Origin: Rhizophagus irregularis
Lineage: Eukaryota > Glomeromycota > Glomeromycetes > Glomerales > Glomeraceae
DNA: 64,000 bases
Assembly: GCF_026210795.1 (NCBI RefSeq)
Contig: NC_089455.1
Location: forward strand, 1 to 64,000
Direction: 5' to 3'
Shown: piece after piece, positions 22,140 through 33,262 of the stretch
How positions within the stretch are numbered: position 1 is the stretch's first letter
How the letters are laid out: every line of letters starts with the position of its first letter
Notes under the pieces: model-generated
What the model was told of the DNA's origin: nothing
The model's input: only the letters and a program-made list of their open reading frames with translations
The model's database searches: none
Translations under genes and position numbers: made by a program

Positions 22140-22209
22140 TATAAAAATATAAAAGCGCTCTTATTTTCATCATAAGACAGTTATATCATATTTTTTTTTA
22201 AAAAAAAAA
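22140..22209 (+). promoter_or_regulatory. Promoter region of the small secreted protein (TATA-like box, T/A tract)
   Basis: A TATA-like stretch tataaaaatataaaag lies at 22140-22155, and a run of 9 T followed by 10 A at 22191-22209, with the ATG at 22220. Spacing is reasonable for a fungal core promoter. No experimental start is known. Confidence 0.5.
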
Positions 22210-22219
22210 TTGAATAATT

Positions 22220-22714
22220 ATGAATAAATTAATCCTTTTGACCTTATTCCTTATTACTGTTTCAGCCGCTATGCCAGCTGATGATAAATTAGCTGACTTA
22301 TTTTACAAACGAACGAATTGTAAATGCGAAACCGCATTCTCAAGTTTTGATTCAAGTTCTTCTTCTGGCCCATTCAGGGGTTTCGTGGCTTTTGGTCAAG
22401 ATGAATCTGGTAGTACTACAATCTTTGGCGCTTTCAATCGAGGTTTTAACCCAGATTGCTTTTACGAATTTTTAATCGAAAATGAACACGGTAAAGTCTT
22501 ATATAATGTTACAAGAGGATTGAATGTTCAAGTAAAAAGCGATGGTAGTACAGAAGCTTTCACTCATAAGTTTAAGAATATCAATCTTGATTGTCATAGT
22601 AATGGTATTCTTCTTGGTGGTAGTAATATGCGTGATAGTGTAAGCTATTGCAGCAATAAAAAGTTTGTTGTTAAAACTGATAATCAACATGCTGCTAAAA
22701 AGATTTGTAAATAA
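22220..22714 (+). CDS. Small secreted cysteine-containing protein, 164 residues
   Basis: A clear signal peptide (MNKLILLTLFLITVSAAMPA) is followed by a mature chain of about 145 residues with seven cysteines (NCKC near 34-36, then singles near 78, 124, 143 and 163, by eye). There is no transmembrane segment, no GPI-like tail and no recognised domain. It ends with a basic tail (HAAKKICK). Single exon. Size, secretion signal and cysteines fit the broad class of fungal small secreted proteins, some of which act on the plant host; nothing here proves an effector role. The codon end and the flank just after the stop share a duplicated word (22644-22667 and 22720-22743). It lies divergent from the 1003-residue membrane protein, sharing an upstream region of about 750 bp. 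Confidence 0.85.
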   Translation: MNKLILLTLFLITVSAAMPADDKLADLFYKRTNCKCETAFSSFDSSSSSGPFRGFVAFGQDESGSTTIFGAFNRGFNPDCFYEFLIENEHGKVLYNVTRGLNVQVKSDGSTEAFTHKFKNINLDCHSNGILLGGSNMRDSVSYCSNKKFVVKTDNQHAAKKICK

Positions 22715-23190
22715 TGTGGGCTATTACAGCAATAATAAGTTTGCTTTAACATATCAATTTCTTTACAAGATGTAAATCAATATTTTTATTAAGTCATTTA
22801 TATAATTAGGTGGTAGTGTTTTTTTTGAACATTTCTTAACTAAAAATTTCTTCTAAAAAAGACTCTCATCATTTCAATCGTCTCAATAGTTTAATATTCT
22901 TATTAATGTACTGACGCAATTGCAATATGAATTAATAAAGCTAGTTCAATTATATAACAATTACAGTATTAATCCATAAATTTTATTGACGCAATATTCG
23001 CAATATTAATAAATAAAGTTTTTTATTTAATACTACAATTAATAATGATCTACGATTAGATTAATAGAACTAATATTTGATTTGCCGAATAATGGTAATT
23101 TTTGCAAGCCGGCTGATCACTGAAAAGTATATTTTTATTTTTTTTAAAAAAAAAAATTTTTTCACGAATGGCATTTTATTTGTTTCAGCT
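22715..23190. other. AT-rich spacer
   Basis: Apart from the 24-bp echo of the preceding gene at 22720-22743, I see only AT-rich DNA and short direct repeats around gacgcaatt (about 22913 and 22989). Confidence 0.5.
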
Positions 23191-23204
23191 TCGGTCTGTA
23201 AGTA

Positions 23205-24180
23205 TATAGATAAGCTCCTTTAGCTTCATTTCGGCTTTGGAAGGTGAGGGCTTTTTTTAAATTTAACTTTGTAGAAACGTTTTACTAACATTTCTTTTTT
23301 TTTGTAGGAATTGCAGGCCAGAACGAACCAGAGAAAGAGTTGGAACTTTTTTTTATCTTATTTTTTAATTTAAGAAACGTTTTAACGTTTCTTTTCGTTA
23401 TTTTTTTTTTGTAGAGTGACGGCTCGAACGAACCAGACTTTAAGGTAAGAGAGAGTTGGAACTTTATTTATTTATTTTTAATTTAAGAAATGTTTTTTCA
23501 TTATTATTTTTTTTTGTAGGGCGTCGGTTTGAACACGAAACCGGACTTTAAGGTAAGAAATGGGAAAGGGGAGGGGTGAGAAGGAGGAATTTTTTATTTT
23601 AATTTAAGAAACGAATTAACATTTCTTTTTTATTGCTTTTTTTTATAGGACGTTGGCTTGGACACAAACTGGACTTTAAGGTAAAAAATAGGGAAAGGAG
23701 GAAGAGGATTTTTATTTAAAATAGGAACGAACTAATGTTTCTTTTTGTATTTTTTTGTAGAACGCCAGCCTGGACTATAAGGAGGGAAATTCGGTAAGGA
23801 AGTTTTTGACTTTTCGTAAATAATACTTTCAACGAAACGTATAACATTCCGCTTTTCTTCTTCTTTTTGTAGGCTGCTGGTTCTTCAAGGTCTTCGAACG
23901 CATGGGCTCAATGGTTCAAAATTTTTTTTAAAAAAAATTTTTTTTTAATCTTTTTTTTTGTAGGTGTTAGTTTCTTCAGCTTTGGGGCTTGGATCTAGTA
24001 AGTATCAATTCGAAAATTTGAAACGTTTTTTTTAATTTATTTTTTTTAATCTCTCTTTTTTTTTGTAGGTATCAGTTCTTTTGGCTTTAAGACTTGGATA
24101 TGTTTAATTGTTTTTTTATTAAAAAATTTTATCTTTTTTTTGTAGGCACCTGGTCCTTTTGGTGATGGAAACTGAAAAAT
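23205..24180 (+). repeat. Diverged array of exon/intron-like units (array 2)
   Basis: Eight or so degenerate units share the design of the array at 11380-13275: GTAAG or GTGAG donors (23244, 23445, 23553, 23681, 23794), a hairpin of the gaaacgttttaacgtttc type (about 23271, 23363, 23485, 23608, 23722, 23831), and TTTTTTGTAG acceptors (23307, 23414, 23519, 23760, 23872 and later), plus TATAG at 23648. The exon-like blocks have a common core, gacg-c-g-ctygga…ggactttaAG. One hairpin contains TACTAAC, the classic branch-point word. Unit 1 has lost its donor (accagagaaagag). It is not flanked by any inverted repeat that I could find. Protein coding through the array is not supported. Confidence 0.72.
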
Positions 24181-24360
24181 TTGACGAACGATCCATTTGC
24201 AACTCAGCTCGTAAAAGGAAAATCTGCAACAGTGAAACCCAAAAAATCTTTCCTTGCAGTTAACCCGTAAAAGAAAGTCTACAGCAGTGGTAGAAGCTGA
24301 AAGACCCATTGAAGTTAAGAACCCATTAACTATTCATAAAACAACTCACAAAAAGAAATA
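24170..24360 (+). other. Possible terminal exon encoding a basic tail, downstream of array 2
   Basis: After the last GTAG (about 24146), two near copies of a 60-bp block (gctcgtaaaaggaaaatctg and acccgtaaaagaaagtctac) appear. The second one reads TRKRKSTAVVEAERPIEVKN and continues to a TAG at about 24360. Such a Lys-rich end is gene-like, but no upstream frame joins it convincingly. It may be a relic. Confidence 0.3.
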
Positions 24361-24576
24361 GAACCCTGGGGGAATTAATATTGATTAGCGATACTTAGTT
24401 ATTAAAATAATTTGCTGTTTAATGTATACTTTATGTATATTTTATAAACAAATTTAAGTATGTATTATGTACATTAATTAAACTTATAAATAAACAAATT
24501 TCTTTCAGTTTATAAACAAAATTTAAGCAAAATATGTTCAGATAACATTCAATTTGGGCTCATTTTTTTTTACATA

Positions 24577-26652
24577 TCATGTATATATCATGTGTAAAAT
24601 TATGTACAAATAACGAACAATTTTCAGTTTACAATTATTTTTGAAGACATAGGACCCAAAATCGCATATTGAAGTCTTCAAAATCTTGCCACAAGACATG
24701 AGATTTTTGGTCAATCCAAAATTGATCTGCTTTGAAGCCTTCATTGAGGTTATTATCCACACTCATATGTATGGCATGCGGACATAGACCATACCAGGTA
24801 AAGGAGGTATCATTTCCAAATTTATTATTCCTTTTGACGAGAGATCAATCAAAGAGAATTTTTTACCATCAATTTCAACTTCGTATTCCTCTTCCACAGA
24901 AGTGTTAAGGATTGCACGTGCAACTACTGATTTCATAATGGTTACAAACTTGTTAAACGGATATTTTTTTGAATGGTATTTTTGACAAGTTTAAAAACAT
25001 ATTCATAATCCACTTCATGTGTTTCCAATTTAATTTCACTTATTAATCTCTCATAGAAAAATTCCAAAGCTCGCCACCGATATCACTAATATAGCGATTG
25101 AAAGTTTTGTTATTACCGAGGTTATTGATATGGTCTTTCAGTTTATCTTGAATTTTATCATATGTGAGGAAATAGTACCCATTTCACTATCTGAAAGAAG
25201 ACGGAGAAGTAAACGCGTAAGATCATATAACGATTCTTTAACCATATCCTCAAGAGGACCTTGAATGGTACCAGCTAAGATTGGTACATAGAATATTTTT
25301 TCTTGACTACATTTTAATTTTCCAACAGCACGTACGATATCTTGAACTGGTTTTAAATTACCTTTTGCTAAATTGTGGAGACAATTCAACATCGATGCCA
25401 AGGAGGACAAAATTAATATCACTGCCAATATCTTTGATAACAACATCAAGTGCAGTTGAAATTGTGAACTTCTGCCAGTTTTTACACTTTCGAAGAAAAA
25501 TAATTTTGGAAATAATTATAGTATTGTCCAACTAGAAATAAAATGTTCATAAAGTATCCGAAGTGCAACTGATGCTGGACCAGCAGAAACATCATCTTCT
25601 GATGCACCAGTGTTAGTGTTAAAGGTGATATTAATAGATAACATTTTATTATTAAGCATTTCCAGAAGTTCATCGTCATCTATATAATTCTGAGCTTTGT
25701 TTTTTATTAAAGTTGGAAGATCTTGAAGAAATCGACTTTTGCCTGTGCCTGGCCCATTAGCCAGGATGGAATATGATGTCTCTGCCATGTTTGTTGTTTT
25801 TGATAAGTCTAAATCTTTGACGGATTCCATTTCGAAAATCAGTTTTATTACCATTAAGTAATATTTTGAGTGTTCATCTCGTCCTTCTAGAGGAAAATCG
25901 GCACCAAAGGAACTCACAAACTAGTATGATGTTAGTATGTGGCCAACAAACCAAAGGAAACAGGTATAAAACAAAATATACCTTAGGTCTCGGTTGCAGA
26001 CTCCCATTGAACTGTTTAATTCTAATATCCAGTTGTAAATCGAATTAACATCATTCAAATTAACCGCTTCTACATGTATCAATAGTGGCAAGTTATGATA
26101 TAGAATTAAAGACGATACTCAAGTATGAAAAAGGATATTATACATTGTGCAACAAGATGCTTTAACGCGAAAAATAAGAAATTATACCAAACTCGATATT
26201 TTGTTACTGCAAATTTCTTGTTCGAGAGGTAAAAAAAATTGAGAGACACTTACCAACGGGCACTTGTACGATGATGTGAATTGCCTCCTTCTCGATTTCA
26301 TTTTATCAAAATTTTTCTTAGTAAAATATTTGTTAAGTAAGTATCGACTCCATACACTCGCCTCCAAGATCATTTTTAATGTCATCTGTAGAAAATCCTT
26401 CAAGTTTATTTTCGTTAACTTCAACCTTTTTACCCAAAGTTCCAGACTGTCAGAATTAAGTGAATTAAGTTTGTCACTTTTTCTTTTAAAGACAATAGAC
26501 ATGAAATGTGAAACTAGAATATCATTATGTTTGACTATATAGGAATTATTATTATTATTATTATCAGGAACAGAGATTCCTTCGGCAATAATAACTGAGA
26601 TAGAATTTCTAGATTTCTCGCCTAGAAGTAAACAATTTAAGGAAAAGCACAT
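24577..26652 (-). pseudogene. Crinkler-type (CRN) protein with P-loop, decayed
   Basis: The N-terminus (ATG at 26652) reads MCFSLNCLLLGEKSRNSISV and later DSLELWVKRL, the signature of the Crinkler ubiquitin-like header domain. A Walker A motif, NGPGTGKSR, lies at about 25735-25760, preceded by SSFGADFPLEGRDEHSKYY, in an NTPase-like domain. Further recognisable pieces in shifting frames are HVEAVNLNDVNSIYNWILEL (about 26040), GNLKPVQDIVRAVGKLKCSQ (about 25330), GTIQGPLEDMVKESLYDLTR (about 25240), GELWNF/ALEFFYERLISEIKLE (about 25050) and FKADQFWIDQKSHVLWQDFE (about 24700). Introns may explain some breaks (GTAAGT donor near 26252), but several frame changes near 25130, 25060 and 25440 fall inside conserved blocks, so I call it a pseudogene. 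Crinklers are known from oomycetes and from Rhizophagus, where some act in the host nucleus. Confidence 0.75.
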
Positions 26653-28297
26653 GTTGAATATTGAAAGAAGTTTTGAGAAAACTTGAAAAAGCTTGAGGAT
26701 ATATATATACTTTTAAAAACCCTTCCGAATTCATCATGATTAATAATAAAATAGACTCTTGATCAGTGGCTTATAATGACGATATAGGTACTTCGAAAAA
26801 ATAGAATTTATCAATAAAAAATTCATGCGATGAGTATTTATCATGAGTATTTATGAAAAAGTGAAATAACTGTTACACAATTTTTCGGACCGTAAATGGA
26901 AAGGGACAATCAGTGTAATCAACACAAGTTAATTTACTAATTGTGAGTATTGTACTACCAACTTAATGTTCTTTGCGTTATAATTTCTTTTTTGTTTATT
27001 ATAACTAGTGTATAGGCTTCGGTATAATTTTCACTGAAGTATTATTAGCGGACTATCTTGTAAAAGAGAATACACCGAATAAATAACATCGCCATATAGC
27101 AGGCTACAACCTGTATTTTATATTTTTTTGCATATGATCAATAAGGCAATGTATTATTTTTTCTTTATTTTGTAGCTTGATAAATACATGCGCAGTAATA
27201 TTATGATAAGACGTCACATGTATTGCAGGTTGCGCGAAATAATTTATTCCCGCATATTCTCATTAAAAAAAAGCCCTTGATGATCTTTACATATGGATAG
27301 CGTTAAATTCTTTTTATTGTTAAATTAAGGAGAGGTGGTTGATCAGATTTTCGTAATGAGATCATTTCCCCTCACCCAAAAGCATATTCCAAATTGATCC
27401 TGCAAATTATATAGAAAGGAGATGCCCCGGTTAGTAAATCTTTTTATCCACCTTGTGCAAATATAAGCAATAATCAAGCGAAAAATCAAACGAAAATTCC
27501 AATAAAATTTAAACCTACCATTATTTTGATCATTATTAGCTTCTTGAAACATGTCATCACGATGTTAATCGATTTTCTCATCTCTTTAGATGTCATATGT
27601 TTCTCTCAACTCAATTCTAAAATTTAAAAATAATCAATAAAGTTGGGAACTGTTGATTTTCACGACGTGACCGCGAGGAATTACGACTATTATTATTAAA
27701 ATATTTACCCCCTATTGACAGTGTAAAGTGTAGACAATAAGAATTACATGTGAGAAGACAAATTTTGATCTAAACTTTTATGGAATTAATTATATAATAA
27801 TTATAAAAATATATATTGTCATACCGATAAGTATAGTAAGTTATGATACAAATTATTTGACTACTAGTAACGTAATTAATTATATTGAATATATTGAATA
27901 TACAGTATTAGCAAATCTTTTACCTTACCTGTTACATAAAAGTAATAAAATAAAAAAAAAAAAAGTACGACCAAAAAGAATGTAACCAAAAATAGAAATC
28001 AAAGATTGATGAATTTATAAAGACACCATAAAGTACATTAATATCGAAATTCTTTAATAATGCATAAATAAATAATATTGGACACGCAAAGTAATTCTTG
28101 ATATAGTATAAGGATTTTTTCCATTTTATTAAAGAATTTATCAATACTATTGGATTTGATTTTAAATCCATTTTAAAAATCCGATTAATTCCATTTTTTA
28201 TGTGCACTACAAAGATTTACATAGTTAGTTACAAGCAGATAATATTAAATATTTATCACAAAAACATTTTTCTACATTATTTTACCTATAAAATAAT
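26653..28297. other. Intergenic, no supported gene
   Basis: This is AT-rich DNA between the Crinkler relic and the 3' end of the beta-barrel gene. Short open frames on the minus strand (27343-27552, 27932-28207) have no recognisable features. Confidence 0.5.
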
Positions 28298-29737
28298 TTA
28301 ACATCCTTCCCATCTAATAAGTATACGACCTTGAGATTCATCACCGATCACCTAAACAATTTTTAAATTAGAGCTAATGTAAATCGGAAGCTATTGAAAG
28401 TAATTTCTTATTTCTTACATTAAAAGCAGCTGGTGATAGGTCAATGTCACCAAATTTACAAATAGGGCACTAATAATCAAGGATATAAACCAATAATTTA
28501 TTAAAAGTAGTCAATTAAAAAATAATTGAAATTTCTTTCATACCTTATCCATAATTTTGACTTTGACGATTCCTTTTGGACCAGTTATTTTAACGCACAT
28601 ACCACATATAGGCGCATTATTTGGATTAAGGTTCTCACCAAATTGTTGAGCGTTCTTAGGTTTTGTCATTTAGATTAAAAAAAGAATTTGATTTACGGAT
28701 TTCACTTACAGACGCTAGTAATACATGTTGAACAACAATACATACCATTGCTCCAACAAATTCGTCAGCTGTGTTTAGTTTACCACACGCTCCCACTCCT
28801 ATACCAGGATCTAATGATTAAATTTAAATAATTTAAAATTTCAAAGATCATATAAATAGAAAAAAAACGTAAATTTTCCTTAAGTTTTCTCACCATAATA
28901 TGTTCCGTCTCCTGTTCCATTCATTTGAAGTCCAGGCTTTCCTATATCTGGTGAGACGTTTCCATTCTTTGAACCGTTAGTATCAGTTGAATCGAGATTA
29001 TTGTTTCTAGAACCAAAATTTCCCGTGGCAGCAAGAATGATTATAATTAATATTATTACAAAAAATATTATTAAAGATATGATTATTGGTAATTTATATT
29101 TATTAATATATGGATATCTATTTTTTAACCATTGTTTAAATTTTACTAAAAGATTTTCTTTTTCAGGTAGTTGTTCCGGTAAATTTGGTAAAGCTTTATC
29201 TATTGTTAGTAACACATTCTTTCTTTGAGAATTTATGGATTTTCTTGGTGGTGGAGGACCATCACCTTCCCATTCTTCTTCAACAATTTCAATAAATTCA
29301 TCCTTCTCATCATCATAGATAGTATATCTATGTACTTTAAATTGTGAATGTGTTTTTTTTTCTTCTGAACGACTCAAGAATGAAAGTGATCTTTGTAATA
29401 TTGAATTTCTTTTATTCAATGAATTTGAAGATAATGAAGTTAAATCGTCCACATTTGTTATGGTAACTGAGGTCCTTTTTGGTATATCAGATGTTTCCTT
29501 TTTCGTCGTTGACTGTAATAAATCAATTAAAATTAAATTTGATTGTTCATCTTCATCTCCTTCACCATCATCCAACGGAGTCCCATTTACTGAAGAATTT
29601 GATAAATTTTTTGTAATAACTGAATTTGTAATAACTGAATTAGTGGGTAAGGTTTCTTTTAAATAAAAGGAACTTGGCGTTATGGCTACGTCAGGTTTTT
29701 TAATAGAACTTGACTTCCTTTTTTGCAAACTTTCCAT
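28298..29737 (-). CDS. Membrane-anchored double-psi beta-barrel (expansin/RlpA-like) protein
   Basis: Five exons on the minus strand (28894-29737, 28746-28810, 28544-28654, 28419-28469, 28298-28351) sum to 1125 nt, 374 residues, all junctions GT-AG and in frame. Residues 1-215 are disordered and cytosolic by prediction (Ser/Thr-rich, PPPPRK near 166). One transmembrane helix follows at about 216-239 (LPIIISLIIFFVIILIIIIL). The outer C-terminal part begins GDGTYYG (276-282) and carries the barrel hallmarks: GVGACG, ADEFVGAM, ICGMCVKITGPKG, VKVKIMDKCPIC, DLSPAAF and GRILIRWEGC, with the conserved cysteines. This domain occurs in expansins, barwin proteins and RlpA and typically binds or loosens cell-wall glycans. 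Only the short barrel is present, with no cellulose-binding partner, so catalysis is not claimed. Type II topology is inferred. Confidence 0.88.
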
Positions 29738-31106
29738 TTAACTTGTATATGAAGGGAAGAATCTATTGGCTGAAAGAAAAAAAAAAATAGTTGTTTTTTA
29801 ATGGAAAAGTTTTTTATTTTTTCAAAATTTTCGTTTTTCTTCAATTTAACGAATTCTAAAAACATTTAAAAAACATTACACCGTATTACCATGAATTTAT
29901 TTTACCAAATAAAATGAATTTCAACGTACATTAATTGTCACATTGTGGTTTATTAAGTAACACATTTTGGTAAATGTCGAACACCAATTGAACCAATCAA
30001 TCTCTTGTGTCGTATAAATGATCACTTAAAAAAATATGAAACCAAACTTTAAAGAAAAAGATCAACTATTGCTTGTATGATGATCGGCTAGAAACCTAGA
30101 ATAGAAAAATCGTCGTTTATCAAAACTAAATAAGTAAAATTTATATATTAGCATAATTCTTAGTTTTGTTCAGTTTAACAATATCATGTTTTACTTTTTT
30201 TTCATCTTTTTTCATATCCAATATATGTGTACATACAAAGTGCCGAGTAACTGTAACTGGTTGTACTAACATAAATCACCAATTAGTAAATGTCTGATAA
30301 ATTGAAATGCCTCTTAGTATTAACATACTTTCTTGATAAACTGTCTTCGCAAATTTTTTACGTTACGCCTAGAATCCTAGAGCATCCTGAGTAATAACTT
30401 CTCACTAGAAAAAATATGTATATTATATTAATATCCGATATTCCTAAAATTTTAAAATTTTTTGTAGTTAACGATAGTATCAAATATGATTGTCGATTTG
30501 TATGATTCATTAATATAAGTACAATTAATATATTTTGTGACATTTAATTTTTTATAATTTGGATTCTTAGATGAGAGATATAGTTTATTGGCTATAAGCG
30601 CGGCTGACACTCTCAACTGGGCATTTGTTCAACTTATGCAGCCAACTACATACGGTAATTACACGAAATTATGATTTAAGTATTGTTGAACATATGTATA
30701 ATAAGAGTTTATAGAAGTATGAGAAGCCATTTAAAGGAATAAATCGAAAATTGGTATGTATGTTAGTATCATATGATGACAAACCAAATTTTTTTTAAAA
30801 ATGTAATTTTATAATCATAACTTCTCATATACATGACGGTATAAATTTTATCACAAGTATCGTCCATAAAAACATATGAATATTTTCTGGCATTTCTCGG
30901 TAAATATAAATGATTAACCAATATAACACATTTGCAGTTTATCACACGCATTGGATGTTTATCATACATTTTTGTTTCATAATAAAATGTTTGTGCAACC
31001 TTAATAAGACAATTTATAAGTACGACGATTTTCTAACTATTTATTTATTTTTTTTTTAAAAAAAAAAAAAAAAATCTCGACGAAATTTTAGAAAAAAAGA
31101 AAAAAA
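29738..31106. other. Intergenic, with T/A tract before the F-box gene
   Basis: No gene is supported. At 31048-31074, 10 T are followed by 17 A, ending 32 bases before the F-box ATG, a likely part of its promoter. Small minus-strand open frames (30358-30543, 30769-30969) look like chance. Confidence 0.5.
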
Positions 31107-32525
31107 ATGCCACAACTTGACGCAGATAGTCTTAACGAAATATTTGAATATTTAGAAGATGATAAAGAAACTTTACGTTCATGTTTATTAGTAAATCGCT
31201 TTTGGGGAGAAATTTCCGTTAGAATTTTATGGAAAATTATACGAAATTATGAAACAATAATCGCATGTCTTCCAAATGAATCAAGAGAAGTTTTATATAA
31301 AAATGGAATTAATATTTTAACAACCAAATTTCCAATATATAATTATATAACATATATTAAAAATCTTTCAATTTATACAATTGATGAAATAATTAAAAAT
31401 ATTCTTAAAAATTATCAAACAGTTACACCACAAAGTTTAAATTATATAAAATTTATTATATTACAAGAATTATATAAATTATTTATGAAAAGAATTTCAT
31501 GCTTAAAAAAGTTACATTTTTATTCATATAGAATTATAGATATTCCAAATATAACATTTATTTTATATCCTGGTGCAATAAATTGTTTAAAAGATCTCAC
31601 AGAATTAAGTTGTCGTTCAGATATTTATCCAGAATTTTTTTATCAATTATCTCAAATATGTCATAATATACAACATTTGGATATAACATTTAAAGAAGTT
31701 ATATCAAATGGATTATCAGATTTAATTTCTGTTCAAAAAAATTTAAAATATTTGGATATAATGCAATATTATGAATGTAGAGATTTAACAAATATTATTC
31801 CTTCATTAAAAAAACTTCCTAATACTTTAATTAAATTTGAACTTTATGGTTATATTATACCATTATCATTTATTACTAAATTTACAAATTTACAAGAACT
31901 TGTATTATTATATTCTTGTGATTTTGATGAATCTAATGATCCTTTTGAAGATTTTAATGAATTACAACATGTTACATTTTCACAATTACAAATTTTAAGA
32001 TTTGAAGATGCTTCTCCTAAAACTGATTTATTAATTAAATTTTTAGAAAATAATGGAAAATTTTTAAAAGAATTTCATGTAGAAAGTGATAATTATTTAT
32101 TAAATTTGGCTATAGCTAAATATTGTTTTAATCTTAAAATTTTCTCTATATTAATTTTAAGTTATGAAAATTATGAATTAGAATCATTAAAAGAAATTTT
32201 TAATAATTGTCAAAATTTAGAAAGTATTAAAGTTAAATGTGAAGGTGAATATGAAAAAGAATTATTAGATGTTATTTCAGAATATTCTCCAAATAATTTT
32301 TCTGAATTAGGATTATATTATTCTTATGATGCAAAATCAAAATTACTTCCGGATACATTTGAAACTTTTTTCGTAAATTGGAAGAATCGTACTTCATTAA
32401 AATCAATTTCTTTAATTATAGATAGTTATTCTGGTAAAAATATTTTTGATAATTATGAAGAAATAATGAAAGTAATTGAAAAATATATTAAATTAGGTGT
32501 TATTAAAAAATTTATAATTGATTAG
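31107..32525 (+). CDS. F-box protein with LRR-like C-terminus, 472 residues
   Basis: The N-terminal F-box (about residues 1-45: LDADSLNEIFEYLEDDKETL, then LLVNRFWGEISVRILWK) is the part that binds Skp1 in SCF ubiquitin ligases. The rest is irregular leucine-rich repeats (for example IQHLDITFKE, LKYLDIMQ, LQELVLLYS, NLKIFSILIL) that would select substrates. It is a single exon of strongly AT-biased codons with much Asn/Ile/Leu/Lys. It is homologous along its length to the genes at 49420, 53070 and 55509 but on the opposite strand, and starts MPQLDADSL instead of MSQLPADCL. This family is greatly expanded in Rhizophagus genomes (established knowledge); the target is unknown. Confidence 0.9.
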   Translation: MPQLDADSLNEIFEYLEDDKETLRSCLLVNRFWGEISVRILWKIIRNYETIIACLPNESREVLYKNGINILTTKFPIYNYITYIKNLSIYTIDEIIKNILKNYQTVTPQSLNYIKFIILQELYKLFMKRISCLKKLHFYSYRIIDIPNITFILYPGAINCLKDLTELSCRSDIYPEFFYQLSQICHNIQHLDITFKEVISNGLSDLISVQKNLKYLDIMQYYECRDLTNIIPSLKKLPNTLIKFELYGYIIPLSFITKFTNLQELVLLYSCDFDESNDPFEDFNELQHVTFSQLQILRFEDASPKTDLLIKFLENNGKFLKEFHVESDNYLLNLAIAKYCFNLKIFSILILSYENYELESLKEIFNNCQNLESIKVKCEGEYEKELLDVISEYSPNNFSELGLYYSYDAKSKLLPDTFETFFVNWKNRTSLKSISLIIDSYSGKNIFDNYEEIMKVIEKYIKLGVIKKFIID

Positions 32526-33262
32526 TAAGTTGATATACAATAGTTTATTAATATTACCGTACAATAGGTGTCTATATTTTATCTATTTTTTTAATCTTTA
32601 AAAAGATAATCAACACAAATTCATTATAAATTCTAGATTCTAAGATCATGACTCATTTTTTGCGGAATGAAAATGTTTGGTACACAAAAAAATGAATTAG
32701 TATTTTCTGAATCAAAACAATGAAATTTGAATCATATACACATTTAACTTACACAAATAAACAAACTTTTTAGATCATACTTTATAGATATCTTTACTTC
32801 ATTAATAAGGCTAATAATAAAGTGCTAATGATTCTTTTATTTCAAAATAAATGACGAAATTTGATCTTTTAATTAACGCTTTCCGTCAATTAATTTTATT
32901 GGATTAATGCGGTTAATAACCTAATTCAAAAAGTTTATATAAATGCCTTTATATAAGTTCTGATGAGAGGTAAAACTGTCGGGGCCGCGAATACTACGCG
33001 AATTTATTAAGAATAAACTATGGATGATTATTGAATTGGTATAAAATATTTTTTTTATTAGGCTATTTTACAGCAAATTTTAATCTTGCATTCAATATAC
33101 ATAATAATGAGAAAAGTTTAGTATAGAAGTATAACATTTTCATTTGCTTATTATGCAGCCTGATTTTATCCCTCCTTATAACAATGGTTCCACGTCTGCT
33201 TTCTTAGCCTTCTGTTGTTCATCTACATTATTTTTTCCCTTCAACTTCCTTCCCCTGTTCAC
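32526..33262. other. Intergenic between convergent genes
   Basis: The F-box gene and the decarboxylase gene end towards each other here. I see AT-rich DNA and no gene; a 63-codon plus-strand frame (33144-33335) overlaps the decarboxylase coding tail and is rejected. Confidence 0.5.
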
